From UBA2988 sp965237965 (GTDB lineage: Bacteria; Gemmatimonadota; Gemmatimonadetes; Longimicrobiales; Gaopeijiaceae): a stretch of 64,000 nt of DNA. The notes beneath the pieces were generated by a model that was not told where the DNA came from, did not search any database, and worked only from the letters and a program-made list of their open reading frames with translations. The DNA lies in assembly GCA_965237965.1 (NCBI GenBank), contig CBDEGT010000001.1, forward strand, positions 496,001 to 560,000, in the 5' to 3' direction. Shown here one piece after another: positions 35,084-44,367 of this stretch; position 1 is the stretch's first letter, and each line of letters begins with the position of its first letter. The translations under genes and the position numbers were made by a program.

Positions 35084-35284
35084 GACGTGGTGGAATACCG
35101 GGTGGAGAAGCACGGCGAAGTGCTCGGAGATCGACTCCGGTCTCTCGTGGCCCATCAGAGTGGCTAGAGTGACCGTCGCGCCCCTTCAAGCCGACAGTCT
35201 TTGGCACAGTTCTGCTATTGACCCTGCAACTACGCGGCGAGACGGTTGCTACGTAGGCACCTGCGCCACATGCGGAATGAGCCC

Positions 35285-35818
35285 ATGAGCGAGAACATCA
35301 CCGCACACGGCCTGAAGAAGAAAGCCTTCCTCGCAGCTTTCCGGGCAACTGGAAACGTGCGCCTAGCGTGCGAGGCGGCTGAGGTTGGACGAAGCACTCA
35401 TTACCGGTGGCTAGCGGACGCGGCCTACGAGGAAGCCTTCGAGCTGGCGAAGGAGGACGCGGCTGACATCCTCGAGGCGGAGGCCACGAGACGAGCCGTA
35501 GAGGGGGTCGAGGAGCCGACAGGCTGGTACAAAGGCGTGCCTGGTGGATACATCCGGAAGTACTCCGATACGCTGCTGATCTTCCTGTTGAAGGGGCTTA
35601 GGCCGGAGGTGTACCGGGAGCGTATGGAGGTCCGCGGTCTCCTAGCAAAGCTCGATCTGAATCTTCTGCCGAATCATCTCATCCAGCGTATCGCGAACGG
35701 CGAGCACATCGAGGCTGTCCTCGCGTCCGGCGCAAGCGACGCTGGCATCACGCCCGGCGAGCTCGTGCGTGGCGCGTTGGCGCCGGGGCCGCCACCGGAG
35801 GATCTTTCGCAGGGCTGA
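35285..35818 (+). CDS. HTH protein resembling phage terminase small subunits
   Basis: A 177-residue protein from the ATG at 35285 (MSENITAHGLKKKAF). An N-terminal helix-turn-helix reads TGNVRLACEAAEVGRSTHYRW (about residues 25-45), followed by an acidic helical segment and YIRKYSDTLLIFLLKGLRPE, a layout common in small terminase-like or phage-derived DNA-binding proteins. No large terminase is nearby, so it is likely an orphan phage gene. Alternatives are a general HTH regulator. Confidence 0.6.
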   Translation: MSENITAHGLKKKAFLAAFRATGNVRLACEAAEVGRSTHYRWLADAAYEEAFELAKEDAADILEAEATRRAVEGVEEPTGWYKGVPGGYIRKYSDTLLIFLLKGLRPEVYRERMEVRGLLAKLDLNLLPNHLIQRIANGEHIEAVLASGASDAGITPGELVRGALAPGPPPEDLSQG

Positions 35819-36194
35819 GGCGGGTGGACGAGAAGACCCTAGCGTTACGAAGGGGCCAACCCCCCAGGGGGGGGTAGGTTCACGGGCGGTTCTTCAGTGG
35901 ACCCGAGAGCCCACCCGCCTCGACTTTTCAGATCGAAGCGCCCAAAAATATTTTGAAAAATTTCCCGACACGACCCCGGGTAAACCCCACCCGCGGAAGG
36001 TTGAAGTATACCCGACGTGCTGAGATCGGGGGTCAGCACGGCCAAACCCTGTTTGAGGCTGACCGGTAGCTTGGAGGCTCGCGCTCGGCTCGCTTGGAGT
36101 CCATCTTAGACGCGAAACAAGATCGCGAGACGTTAAGTACAACTCCGAACTGAGAAGACTTCGTGCCGGACCCAATGATAATCATGACCGTCAC
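35819..36194. other. Intergenic region with AT-rich promoter-like patch
   Basis: No gene is seen. An AT-rich run at about 35940-35965 (AAAAATATTTTGAAAAATTT) stands out against the GC-rich surroundings and lies about 230 bases upstream of the unassigned gene at 36195, where a promoter would be expected. A G-run (GGGGGGGG) occurs near 35870. Confidence 0.4.
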
Positions 36195-37739
36195 GTGCTA
36201 GTCTACAGCAATGCGTTGACGGTTCTCGGCAAGTCGCTCGATTCCAGGGAGGCCGCGCTGAGGAGCATGCAGCTATGGCTGAGCTACAAGTGCCGGGTCC
36301 ACGCCGAGGAGTTCGTCTTCTCCGACGATTTGTCCCGCTCCTTCTCCGAGGGCAAGCGAGTCGAAGCCTGGTCCACTTCGGCCCATTCGGACGACCACCC
36401 TCGAATCAACTCAATTCGTTTTTCTCATCCCGACGGTGAGGTCGCCGGCCGTCAGTGGGTGACGGAGGTCGGCGTTCGACAGGAGGCTCCGGAGGGGTCG
36501 GCTGAAGTAACCGTCCTCCTCCAGACAAACGACATTAGCGCGCGAGTGGGGTCTGAAGCGGTGGTGGCAACGCGGCCGGGCGTTGTCGATCAGGTTCTCA
36601 GAAACTGTACGGTAGTGGGTGACGGACGGACCGGTACCTCAAGGAATCTAGAGGATAGGGATATGGAGGAGCTGGTGCGCCTTGTCGAAAGTCCCGCGCG
36701 TCGACACCCGATCGTCCTCGTGAGTTTGGACAAATTTTCTGAGCGCCCCCTCGTTGATACGCATCGGCTTGCGTCCCAACTCGTCGGTCTCGCCGAGGTT
36801 TTCCTCATCGCGAATAAGTTCGCGAACTTCCGATTCACGCAGGCTCTGGGACAGGCACGATCCGCGTGGGGCGGTGCCATCAATCTCATTTTCCCGCCAC
36901 ACAATCAGTTCATCCCCACTCGGCTCCTACGCCCAGACGCGATCGCGCGGTTAGCGGAGGAGGGTGATCCCATTCAGCATCTTCTTGGGCTGGTCGCTCA
37001 CGCCACTAACCTTCCGATGTCGTGGCGGCATATCTCACCCGAGACGGTGCGACAGGCCCGTCTGGAACGCCGCCTCGCGCTTCTGAAGGCTGCCAGAAAG
37101 CCGGATGAAGAGTCGCAAGAGGTTCTCGCCCTATATGAGGAGGAGCTTCAGGAGGAGCATAAGAAGACTGGGGCTCTTGAGGATACTGTATTGGACCGAG
37201 AGGCACAGATCCAGCAGCTTCATTCGGATGTTCGACGACTTCGGTATCAGCTTTCCCAGAAGGCAGGCCCGGCGGAGGTTGCCTTCGAACCAGAGCCGCG
37301 ATATTTCGGCAACCTTGCGGAGGTAGCGGCGACCGTTGAAGAGGAAATGTCGGACCGAATTGTGCTTACTAATCGCGCCGGTCGCTCAATCAAGGAGTCG
37401 CCATATCGCGATGCCGCGAACGCATATAGGGCGTTTGAGCTTCTGCATGCCCAGTTCTTCTCGATGTGCATGGGAGAGTCCGGGCGGGAGGAGGTCGATC
37501 AGGCGCTCCTAGACGCGGGTATGGAATACTCGCCGAGCATGAGTGAATCGACTATGGGCCGCTATGTTGGGTACGATGCCAAATACAAAGGGCGGTCGGC
37601 CGACTTCAATAAACACATCAAGATCGGGTCTACTCGCGATCCCACCCGGTGCTTCCGGATCCATTTCGAGTGGGATGCGGCAGACGCTCGGATCGTCGTC
37701 CATCACGCGGGTAAGCACCTCACCACCACACAATCCTAG
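36195..37739 (+). CDS. Unassigned protein upstream of a defence-type helicase
   Basis: A 514-residue protein. The GTG at 36195 is used; the first in-frame ATG is about 24 codons later. Its N-terminal ~270 residues are alpha/beta (HPIVLVSLDKFSERPLVDTH; VFLIANKFANFRFTQALGQA). A charged coiled coil follows (about 290-355), then a C-terminal domain ending CFRIHFEWDAADARIVVHHA and GKHLTT, a pattern reminiscent of RelE-like beta-sheet domains. Eleven bases separate it from the helicase gene at 37751, so the two form an operon. I do not recognise the family; a defence role is inferred only from the neighbour. Confidence 0.65.
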   Translation: MLVYSNALTVLGKSLDSREAALRSMQLWLSYKCRVHAEEFVFSDDLSRSFSEGKRVEAWSTSAHSDDHPRINSIRFSHPDGEVAGRQWVTEVGVRQEAPEGSAEVTVLLQTNDISARVGSEAVVATRPGVVDQVLRNCTVVGDGRTGTSRNLEDRDMEELVRLVESPARRHPIVLVSLDKFSERPLVDTHRLASQLVGLAEVFLIANKFANFRFTQALGQARSAWGGAINLIFPPHNQFIPTRLLRPDAIARLAEEGDPIQHLLGLVAHATNLPMSWRHISPETVRQARLERRLALLKAARKPDEESQEVLALYEEELQEEHKKTGALEDTVLDREAQIQQLHSDVRRLRYQLSQKAGPAEVAFEPEPRYFGNLAEVAATVEEEMSDRIVLTNRAGRSIKESPYRDAANAYRAFELLHAQFFSMCMGESGREEVDQALLDAGMEYSPSMSESTMGRYVGYDAKYKGRSADFNKHIKIGSTRDPTRCFRIHFEWDAADARIVVHHAGKHLTTTQS

Positions 37740-37750
37740 CCCCTCGCACA

Positions 37751-39966
37751 ATGACGACCCTCGATCACCTCCAGCCTAACGCTGAGCTTCGCGGAATCCT
37801 TCCGGACTGCGCGGTCACGGTCGTCAACGTCCAGTGGTTCGGTTCAGAGGCGCTCGAACTCACCTACAAGGACCCGGCGGGCAAAGTCGCCAATGTGCTC
37901 CTCTACCGTCATGACGAGCCTCGCCTTGAGCTCCTCGAGGCCGGACGACCGTGGAGCTTCGACGGCGACGGCGAGCTCTTCCGGCTCGTCTCCGAGGCGC
38001 ACCGCATCCGTCTGGCGCACCTCTTCGACCCGGTTTTGGCGGTTCACACGTCGCTCGTGGACCCACTCCCGCACCAGATCACTGCGGTCTACGAGGCCAT
38101 GCTGCCCCGCCAGCCTCTCCGGTTCTTGCTCGCCGACGACCCCGGAGCTGGCAAAACCATCATGGCAGGGCTCTTCATCAAGGAGCTGATCGCTCGGGGG
38201 GACCTACACCGATGCTTGATCGTCTGCCCTGGAAGTCTCGCTGAGCAGTGGCAGGACGAGCTTTACCGGCGGTTCCAACTCCCCTTCGACATCCTCACGA
38301 ACGACAAGCTCGAGGCCGCGCGAACCGGCAACTGGTTCCTCGAGAACAACCTCGTGATAGCCCGCCTCGACAAGCTCTCTCGCAACGAGGACGTGCAGGA
38401 GAAGCTCAAGGCTGAGGGCTGTGGCTGGGACAGGTCAAGTACACGAAGCGATACCGGCTGGGTCAGCTCCTCTCGACGCTGACGCGCCACTTCCTCCTGA
38501 TGACAGCCACGCCGCACAACGGGAAGGAGGAGGATTTTCAGCTCTTCATGGCCCTCCTCGACGGTGATCGCTTCGAGGGCCGGTTCCGCGACGGCGTGCA
38601 CCAGGCCGACGTCGCCGACCTGATGCGGCGCATGGTTAAGGAAAAGCTGCTCAAGTTCGACGGCACACCGCTCTTCCCTGAGCGCATCGCGCACATCGTT
38701 CCCTATAAGCTCTCCGAGCCGGAGGCCCGCCTCTACAAGGAAGTCACGGACTACGTCCGCGAGGAGTTCAACCGAGCCGAAGCGCTTCAGAATGACAAGC
38801 GCGCCGGGACCGTCGGCTTCGCGCTCATGATCCTGCAGCGCAGGCTCGCCTCCTCCTCGGAGGCCATCTACCATTCGCTCCGGCGCCGCAAGGAACGCCT
38901 CGAGAGCCGTCTCCGTGAGCTCAAACTCCTCCATCGCAGCGCCGTTTCGAACGCGATCACGGCGAACTTCCCACTGCTCGACGTAGAAGACGTGGAGGAC
39001 CTCGAGGACGCTCCGGAGAGTGAGATCGAAGCCGCCGAAGCCGAAATCTTCGACCAAGCGACTGCGGCACAGACCATCGACGAGCTCAAGGCTGAGATCG
39101 CCACACTCAAGCGACTCGAAGGCCTCGCCCAGACAGTCCGCCGCGCCGGTGAGGACCGCAAGTGGAAGGAGCTCGCCAGCTTGCTCTCCGAGATTTTCAC
39201 GCCCGCAGCTCTCGCGGGACGGGTCGGCGAAAGTGAGCTCACATACGGCGGGCACGAGATCCCGAAGCCGACCCCATCCGCCAAGCAAAAACTGGTCGTT
39301 TTCACGGAGCATAAGGACACCCTCTTCTACCTCCAGAATCGGACCCAGACTATCCTCGGGCGCCAGGAAGCGGTGGTGGTCATCCACGGTAGCATGGGGC
39401 GCGAGGAGCGGTTGAGGACCCAAGAGGCGTTCAAGCACGACCCCGACGTCCAAGTCCTCATCGCAACCGACGCCGCCGGTGAGGGCATCAACCTCCAGCG
39501 CGCCCACCTCATGGTGAACTACGACCTGCCGTGGAACCCGAACCGGCTTGAGCAGCGCTTCGGGCGCATCCACCGCATCGGGCAAACCGAGGTCTGCCAT
39601 CTCTGGAATCTCGTTGCCGAGGAAACGCGGGAAGGGGACGTCTACCGCAAACTTCTTGAGAAGCTCGAGGCGGCGCGCAAGGCCCTCGGCGGCCAGGTTT
39701 TCGACGTCCTCGGCAAAGTCCACTTTGAGGGCAACCCGCTGCGCGAACTGCTCATCGAAGCCATCCGCTACGGAGAGCGGCCCGAGGTGCGCGCTCGACT
39801 CACTCAGGCTGTAGAAGGTGCCTTCGACAGGTCCCAGATCCAAGACCTGATCGAGGAGAAGGCTCTCACTCAGGACTCCATGGACGTAGGACCGAGGCGA
39901 ACCTATGGAGCTTCCGGGTTGGCGTGTCTGTTGGGCTTGGGAGTGAAGGTCCTTAGGAATCGGTGA
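37751..39966 (+). pseudogene. SNF2/DEAH-type helicase gene with deletion of the DEAH box
   Basis: Part 1 (37751-38482) carries the N-terminal region and Walker A (FLLADDPGAGKTIMAGLFIK). Part 2, in another frame (from about 38432), resumes with VKYTKRYRLGQLLSTLTRHF, motif III LLMTATPHNGKEEDF and helicase C motifs (VLIATDAAGEGINLQRAHL; RFGRIHRIGQT). The joint near 38431 lacks about 18 codons where the family has the DEAH box, and the frame changes. The C-terminus also ends early, after ALTQDSMDV, in unrelated sequence. Intact relatives are translocases of phage-defence loci (DISARM-like and related). This copy cannot hydrolyse ATP. Confidence 0.85.
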
Positions 39967-40056
39967 GGCGTGAGCTGCGCCGCCTCATCTGAAGCCCCGC
40001 CGACGCGACGTTTCAAACGCGCAGATCGTGCAGTCCATCATCGAAAAAGGAATCGA

Positions 40057-40200
40057 ATGATGGCACGCACGAAACGAGTCCGGCGCAGCTATGGCGCCGG
40101 CGAATGGGGCCGGAACCGGGTGAGGGTCTTTCCCGATCCCAAGACCGGCTTGTTCCAGATCGAGTGGCGCGAGAACGGGCGCAGGGAGCCCCTGGCATAG
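40057..40200 (+). pseudogene. Integrase N-terminal fragment
   Basis: From the ATG at 40057 (AAGGA five bases upstream) 47 codons read MARTKRVRRSYGAGEWGRNR and LFQIEWRENGRREP, typical of the N-terminal arm-binding part of phage-type integrases. The frame stops at 40200, where it runs head-on into a truncated outer-membrane gene. The 16-mer GCAGATCGTGCAGTCC of the dispersed repeat lies 20 bases upstream of the start. Confidence 0.6.
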
Positions 40201-40565
40201 GGTCGTACGGGGCCCATTTGTTTAGCCAGCTCGGGGCCGACACCGAAGAAAAAGATGTCGTTCCGAGTGTCGAGATCCATGCCTACCCGACAGCTGTAGA
40301 CGCTGCAAAACCGGAGCGCCTCACTCCCGTAGTTGATGAAGCCCAGGCTGGCCCGAACGCTGAGCAGTCCGGTCGAATCCAACTCATAACGTCCGCCCAG
40401 CTCCACGCCCCACCCCTCATCGACAATCAGCCCGAAGTCTCCCGTGGGCTGTGCCCCGACAAACGCAACATCCAAGAATCCACGAGGCGCGCGGGACGTT
40501 TGGGCTTCTACGGCTGCCACGGGTGCGAGAATCATGACAAAGCCGGCCATCAACGCAAAACGCAT
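40201..40565 (-). pseudogene. Outer-membrane beta-barrel protein, 3' truncated
   Basis: Start at the ATG 40565 with GAGGAGG seven bases upstream. A signal peptide (MRFALMAGFVMILAPVAAV, ending EAQ) is followed by amphipathic strands: GFLDVAFVGAQPTGDFGL, WGVELGGRYELDSTG, IFFFGVGPELAKQ. The barrel stops after about 120 residues at about 40201, where antisense integrase sequence begins. The intact protein would be a small exported barrel of the chromosomal background. It marks one edge of inserted DNA. Confidence 0.7.
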
Positions 40566-41145
40566 CTCTACCTCCTCTGTCACCTGTTTGTCGATTCCTT
40601 GCGGAACTCTCCGCCGCGCCTGGAATTCAGAGGGGCAAAACCGGTGCCAGGAAAAGAGGATGACTTTCCCCGGGGTCCGAATCCCCCCAAGAGCCGCCCA
40701 ACGAAAGGGATTCTCACCCACCGCTGGGGGGCATAACCACGAATTCCGGAAACGGCGGCTGCCGCCGGAAACGGAGGAACGTCCTCTCCGTAGGACAGTC
40801 TTGCTAGAAGTGGGGCACAGCGGGCGATGTCGGCCCCTAGGTTGTCGGAACCAGTGGATTCTCGCCGTTGAGCGGAGCGCAATAGGACCAAAGTCCAATT
40901 ACGGATTGAAAGGAGAACCCATAGAATGAAGACGATCATCCATCATATGCCCCTCCGAACGCTGCGCAGCAGCGGAGCATTAACGCAGAGTCCTAGCCTT
41001 CAGACCAAGGTTGCATGCACCGGTGAAAAAAGCTTAGTGAAAAAAGGGCTTGACTCTGAACAGCGCACCTGATGGTTGACACAATGGTGCCAGCTGATGG
41101 TTAACAGATTGGGTTACGTCCTGTATTACCGTGGGTGTCGAAAAT
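40566..41145. other. Gap with no recognisable gene
   Basis: This is the upstream region of the truncated outer-membrane gene. A T-arm-like stretch (GGGGTCCGAATCCCC near 40673) could be another tRNA remnant but lacks other tRNA parts. No convincing frame on either strand. Confidence 0.35.
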
Positions 41146-41154
41146 GACGAAGAA

Positions 41155-41198
41155 CTCTTAATCAGTAGGTTCGGGGTTCGAGTCCCTGGCGGGGCACT
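41155..41198 (+). other. tRNA-Lys(CTT)-like 3' half, probable attachment-site remnant
   Basis: ACTCTTAATCAGTAGG gives the anticodon loop (CTT) and 3' strand of the anticodon stem. CGGGG-TTCGAGT-CCCTG is a proper T-arm and GCGGGGCAC the 3' acceptor strand. The 5' half is missing: the upstream bases do not pair. The antisense frame here (TRTPNLLIKSS) is the usual spurious product of tRNA genes. It marks the edge of an integrated element. Confidence 0.65.
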
Positions 41199-41345
41199 GC
41201 AGTAAGTGAAGTAAGGGCAGGTACTTGGAGCCATGGCAGAGAGGGTCCGGGAGCACGAGGCACTTTGGGGGAAGAGTCCGGAGCCTCTAGGGCCTACTCG
41301 CTCGTGGATGGGCGTACCCGGAGTGCAGCCGATTTACACTCCAGT

Positions 41346-41816
41346 TCAGGCGCATAGGTCCTCGATGTACCGAACAACCTGAACGCTCTGTTCTAGGTAC
41401 TCCTCGACGCGTTTCACGGAAATACCGGTGTTCTTGCCATGGGCGATGAGGTGGCGATTAGCCATCAACGAGTCGATGGCGTTCTTTCGACGCCCGTCCT
41501 CCTCGTCCAGATACTGCTCCAGCGCATGGCCCCACTCGGGGTCAAAGAACTGGAGAGTCGAAATGAACCTCTCCGCCTTCGGATTAGTTATCCGCTCGAG
41601 CATCTTCTGAGCGAACCGAGCCACCTGGGGCTGTGCACGAGTCCTAGCATGGCTCGACAGGACCTCGCGCAAGGCGTTCTCTAGAAATCCGGCGGCTCGT
41701 ACACAGAGATACCGTCCCCAGTGGCCGAGTAACTCAAGATCATCGTGGAGGTCGTCGCTCTTATCGATCAACCCCTCTAATACCTGTAACTGCCGCGACA
41801 GGTCTTGGCTCCTCAC
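41346..41816 (-). CDS. RiboL-PSP-type HEPN protein paired with DUF262 protein
   Basis: A 156-residue helical protein. The GTG at 41816 shares one base with the stop of the DUF262 gene (TAGTG). The HEPN catalytic-type motif is present as NRHLIAHGKNTGIS (about residues 119-132), typical of the RiboL-PSP-HEPN group. The region LGHWGRYLCVRAAGFLENAL is also family-like. HEPN proteins of this type are predicted ribonucleases. The strict overlap with a DUF262 gene suggests a two-gene defence or toxin-antitoxin unit. Confidence 0.8.
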   Translation of the reverse strand: MRSQDLSRQLQVLEGLIDKSDDLHDDLELLGHWGRYLCVRAAGFLENALREVLSSHARTRAQPQVARFAQKMLERITNPKAERFISTLQFFDPEWGHALEQYLDEEDGRRKNAIDSLMANRHLIAHGKNTGISVKRVEEYLEQSVQVVRYIEDLCA

Positions 41817-42955
41817 TAGGTCGCTCCAAAGGCTTCCGTGGCGCGCGTGAGACGACGCTCGACAAGTGCCTCGTCGGCCGTCGAGCGGAGGGCCGCATCC
41901 AAGTAGTTGGGGTCTTCAATGAACGACTGGAATGCCTCAGAAACTGCAGTCGGCTCCGGTCGCGTGCCTGAAAGGAGCCGCCGGGCAAGGCCGACCGTCA
42001 CAGAGTCGAAGACTGCCGCGTTGAAGTTACGCTCAGGACGGAATGCGCGTGGACCGACCGCCTCGTCGAGCAGTGCGATTGTGCCGGTGAAACTGTTTTT
42101 GAACTCGGTGCGTCGAGCCTCGTCAGGATTCCGGTTTCTCTTGGCGAAGCCGCTCAAGAATTCTGCCATCGGCCGAGCGTAGTCTTGAGCAGGGTAGAGA
42201 AACGCGAGGAAGCGGAGAATCATTTCTTGGTCCTTGAGGCGCCTACTATTTCCTCCAAAGAGGTTTCGCCACTGCTCTGTCTCGTTGAGCTCTTTGAGGA
42301 GATCAATAAGGTCACCGTGATAGATTGCCGAGCGGATCTCTTGAGGGGTGAGCTTCCGGCCGCCACTGTTGAGTCGCTCGTAAACGTGGTAGATGCTGGT
42401 GTCGTCACCTGGCGGTGACTCTTGCTTTACGACGGTCGCGTGAAGCACTGCGTCGTCGAGCTCCCGTCGGTCACGCTCGTCAAGCTGATCGTAGGTCACG
42501 CCCTCGAACCGCTCCTGCACTCCGCGAAGACGAAAGACTCTGCGGGAAGGGCTGTCGGCGCGTGGGTTGAAGTAGCCATCGTAGAAGAACTGGAGCGAAC
42601 GCATCCGTTGCTGTCCATCGATGACGAGCATGTCTCCGGTATCTGGGTCCTTGGCGAGAAAGACTCCTGGGACAGGCAATCCCAGCAGCAGGCTCTCAAT
42701 GAATCGCGAAGCGTCCTTCAGTGTCCAAACGAAGCTGCGCTGAAACTCCGGTATCGTGATGCCGTCAGTTTCGAGGCGGTGCACCACGCCACGTACGTCG
42801 AAGTCAATTCCGTAGCTGGTGATGTCATACCGGAGTTGGACGACTAAGTCATCCTCCCCATCGATATCCTCGACGACGGCGTCGTCGCCCTGCGGCTCGG
42901 CCTCTGTGTTACCCTCATCGTCAACGGTGGTGGGATCTCCTTCGATAGGGGACAT
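41816..42955 (-). CDS. DUF262 (GmrS/ParB-like) protein
   Basis: A 379-residue protein from the ATG at 42955, with GAGGAAG just upstream. An acidic N-terminus precedes the DUF262 domain: ITIPEFQRSFVWTLKDASRF, the nucleotide-site motif VIDGQQRMRSLQFF, and LNSGGRKLTPQEIRSAIY, all characteristic. DUF262 proteins include the GmrS half of GmrSD type IV restriction enzymes, where the domain binds and hydrolyses NTP. The DUF1524 HNH half is not present; a HEPN protein follows instead. An IS256-type element lies about 135 bases upstream and may have cut the promoter. Confidence 0.85.
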   Translation of the reverse strand: MSPIEGDPTTVDDEGNTEAEPQGDDAVVEDIDGEDDLVVQLRYDITSYGIDFDVRGVVHRLETDGITIPEFQRSFVWTLKDASRFIESLLLGLPVPGVFLAKDPDTGDMLVIDGQQRMRSLQFFYDGYFNPRADSPSRRVFRLRGVQERFEGVTYDQLDERDRRELDDAVLHATVVKQESPPGDDTSIYHVYERLNSGGRKLTPQEIRSAIYHGDLIDLLKELNETEQWRNLFGGNSRRLKDQEMILRFLAFLYPAQDYARPMAEFLSGFAKRNRNPDEARRTEFKNSFTGTIALLDEAVGPRAFRPERNFNAAVFDSVTVGLARRLLSGTRPEPTAVSEAFQSFIEDPNYLDAALRSTADEALVERRLTRATEAFGAT

Positions 42956-43090
42956 GATCTTCCTCTCAGTGGCTATTCGGCGTCTTCGCTCATCACGATG
43001 CCAGCCCGGACCCGAGGCTGCAAGGCGAGGGGTTCGCAGCTCGAAGGCCAACGTCGGAAGCAGCGATCGCTTGTCAGTTAAATCTTCTTG

Positions 43091-44367
43091 GGATGGTGTC
43101 CCGCTGACAGTTGAAGGTGGTGGCTCCGGAGAGTCTCCTTGTTAGCCTGCCTTTCTCATTTCGGCAACCGGTTCATGGTCGTCGAGGTGGGCCCTGAGCA
43201 TCCAGAGCTGGTCGTAGCCGATGATCCTCCGGTAGCTCTTCTCGGTCTCCACGAACGAGGCCGCAGCCCAGCGCAAGGCCATCGCTCCGTTCTTCCAGTT
43301 GGTCACCCTGCGGGTCTTCTGTCTTACGCCCGAGTGGGTGCTGTCGATCAGGTTGGTCGAGCCCAGGCACTTCCTCAGCCGCGGCGGGAGGCCGAGCCGG
43401 TTGATCGTGAACATCTCTCGCTGAGGCCTTCGCGTAGGCTGGCCGAGGCCGAGGGGTGGTCGCGCTCGAGCCATCGGGCGAGCTGCTCGAGCTTCTGCTC
43501 GCCCTGCTTCGCGTCCAGCTTCATCGCCGCCCGGAACACCGCCTTCACCTGAGGATGCTGATCCTTCGGCAGATGACCCAGCACGTTGCGGAGCTTGTGG
43601 TTGCGGCAGCGCTGGATGGGGTGACGTTGGCCGAACACCTTCTCGATCGCCTTCCTGAGCGCTTTCGAGCCATCGATCACGAACAGCCGCCGCCTGCCCG
43701 GGTCCAGGCCGCGCTCGACCAGATCCTCTAGGAGCGCGCTGGTCACCTCGGCGTTCTCACTCGCTCCTTCCCTCACGCCCAGCACGTGCTTCTTTCCGTC
43801 TGAGTCCACGCCTACCGCAGCAAGCACGTGGTGCGAGCCCATCTGGATCCCGTCCAGGTAGATCACCAGGAGGTCCCACGCATCCAGCCGGCGCTCCATC
43901 AGCTCCTTCAGCACGCGCTCCGAGGCCTCGACCGTCTCACGGCTCACCGCCGACTTGCTCACCCCGACCGTGTCGGCCATCTCACCGATCACACGGCCGT
44001 ACTTCCGCGTGCTCACCCCCGCCATCAGGACCTCGAGCATCCGATCCGCCACGGCGCCCGGTCTCGGCGCTCATCTCCAGAACCGCTTCGATTCGTCGCT
44101 CGTCCCATCACCTGGATGACTTCGTCGATCGCGACCTCCGTCTGCTCCACGAGCTCAAGCATCGGAAGCAGAAACTGCCCCTCCCGCTTCAGGAACTCCC
44201 TGATCGCGCACTTGTCCGCCCGATCCCTTACCTCGTACGTTCTCTTCATCGTGGTGGCTCCGTGTTTGGGTTTTTGCCTACCCGAGCCTATCGGCCCGGG
44301 ACCCCCGGAGCCACCACTTTTCTTTCCCCCCTATCAGGAACCTTCAACTACGGTTGGGACAGCTTCC
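43091..44367 (-). mobile_element. IS256-family element, decayed copy 1 (inverted relative to copy 2)
   Basis: Ends GGATGGTGTCCC and GGGACAGCTTCC. Flanking CTTCTTG at 43084-43090 and 44368-44374 is a likely 7-bp target duplication. It is nearly identical to the element at 52781-54230 apart from a deletion of about 170 bases and small indels. It interrupts a gene whose fragment is at 44368-44577. Confidence 0.85.
43142..44249 (-). pseudogene. IS256-family transposase, internally deleted and frameshifted
   Basis: The start reads MKRTYEVRDRADKCAIREFL. After IQVMGRAT there is an extra base and a ~170-base deletion, joining to GAVADRMLEVLMAGVST in another frame. Catalytic stretches LVIYLDGIQMGSHHV and LFVIDGSKALRKAI remain. 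A second shift (two extra bases) near 43413, at LSE/MFTIN, breaks the C-terminal part. Not functional. Confidence 0.88.

Noticed and set aside
40660..40700. Third tRNA remnant
   Set aside because: Only a T-arm-like GGGGTCCGAATCCCC is visible; the stem is imperfect and no anticodon or acceptor part is found.
41034..41234. Minus-strand 66-codon frame
   Set aside because: It contains TRTPNLLIKSS, the spurious antisense translation of a tRNA-Lys gene.
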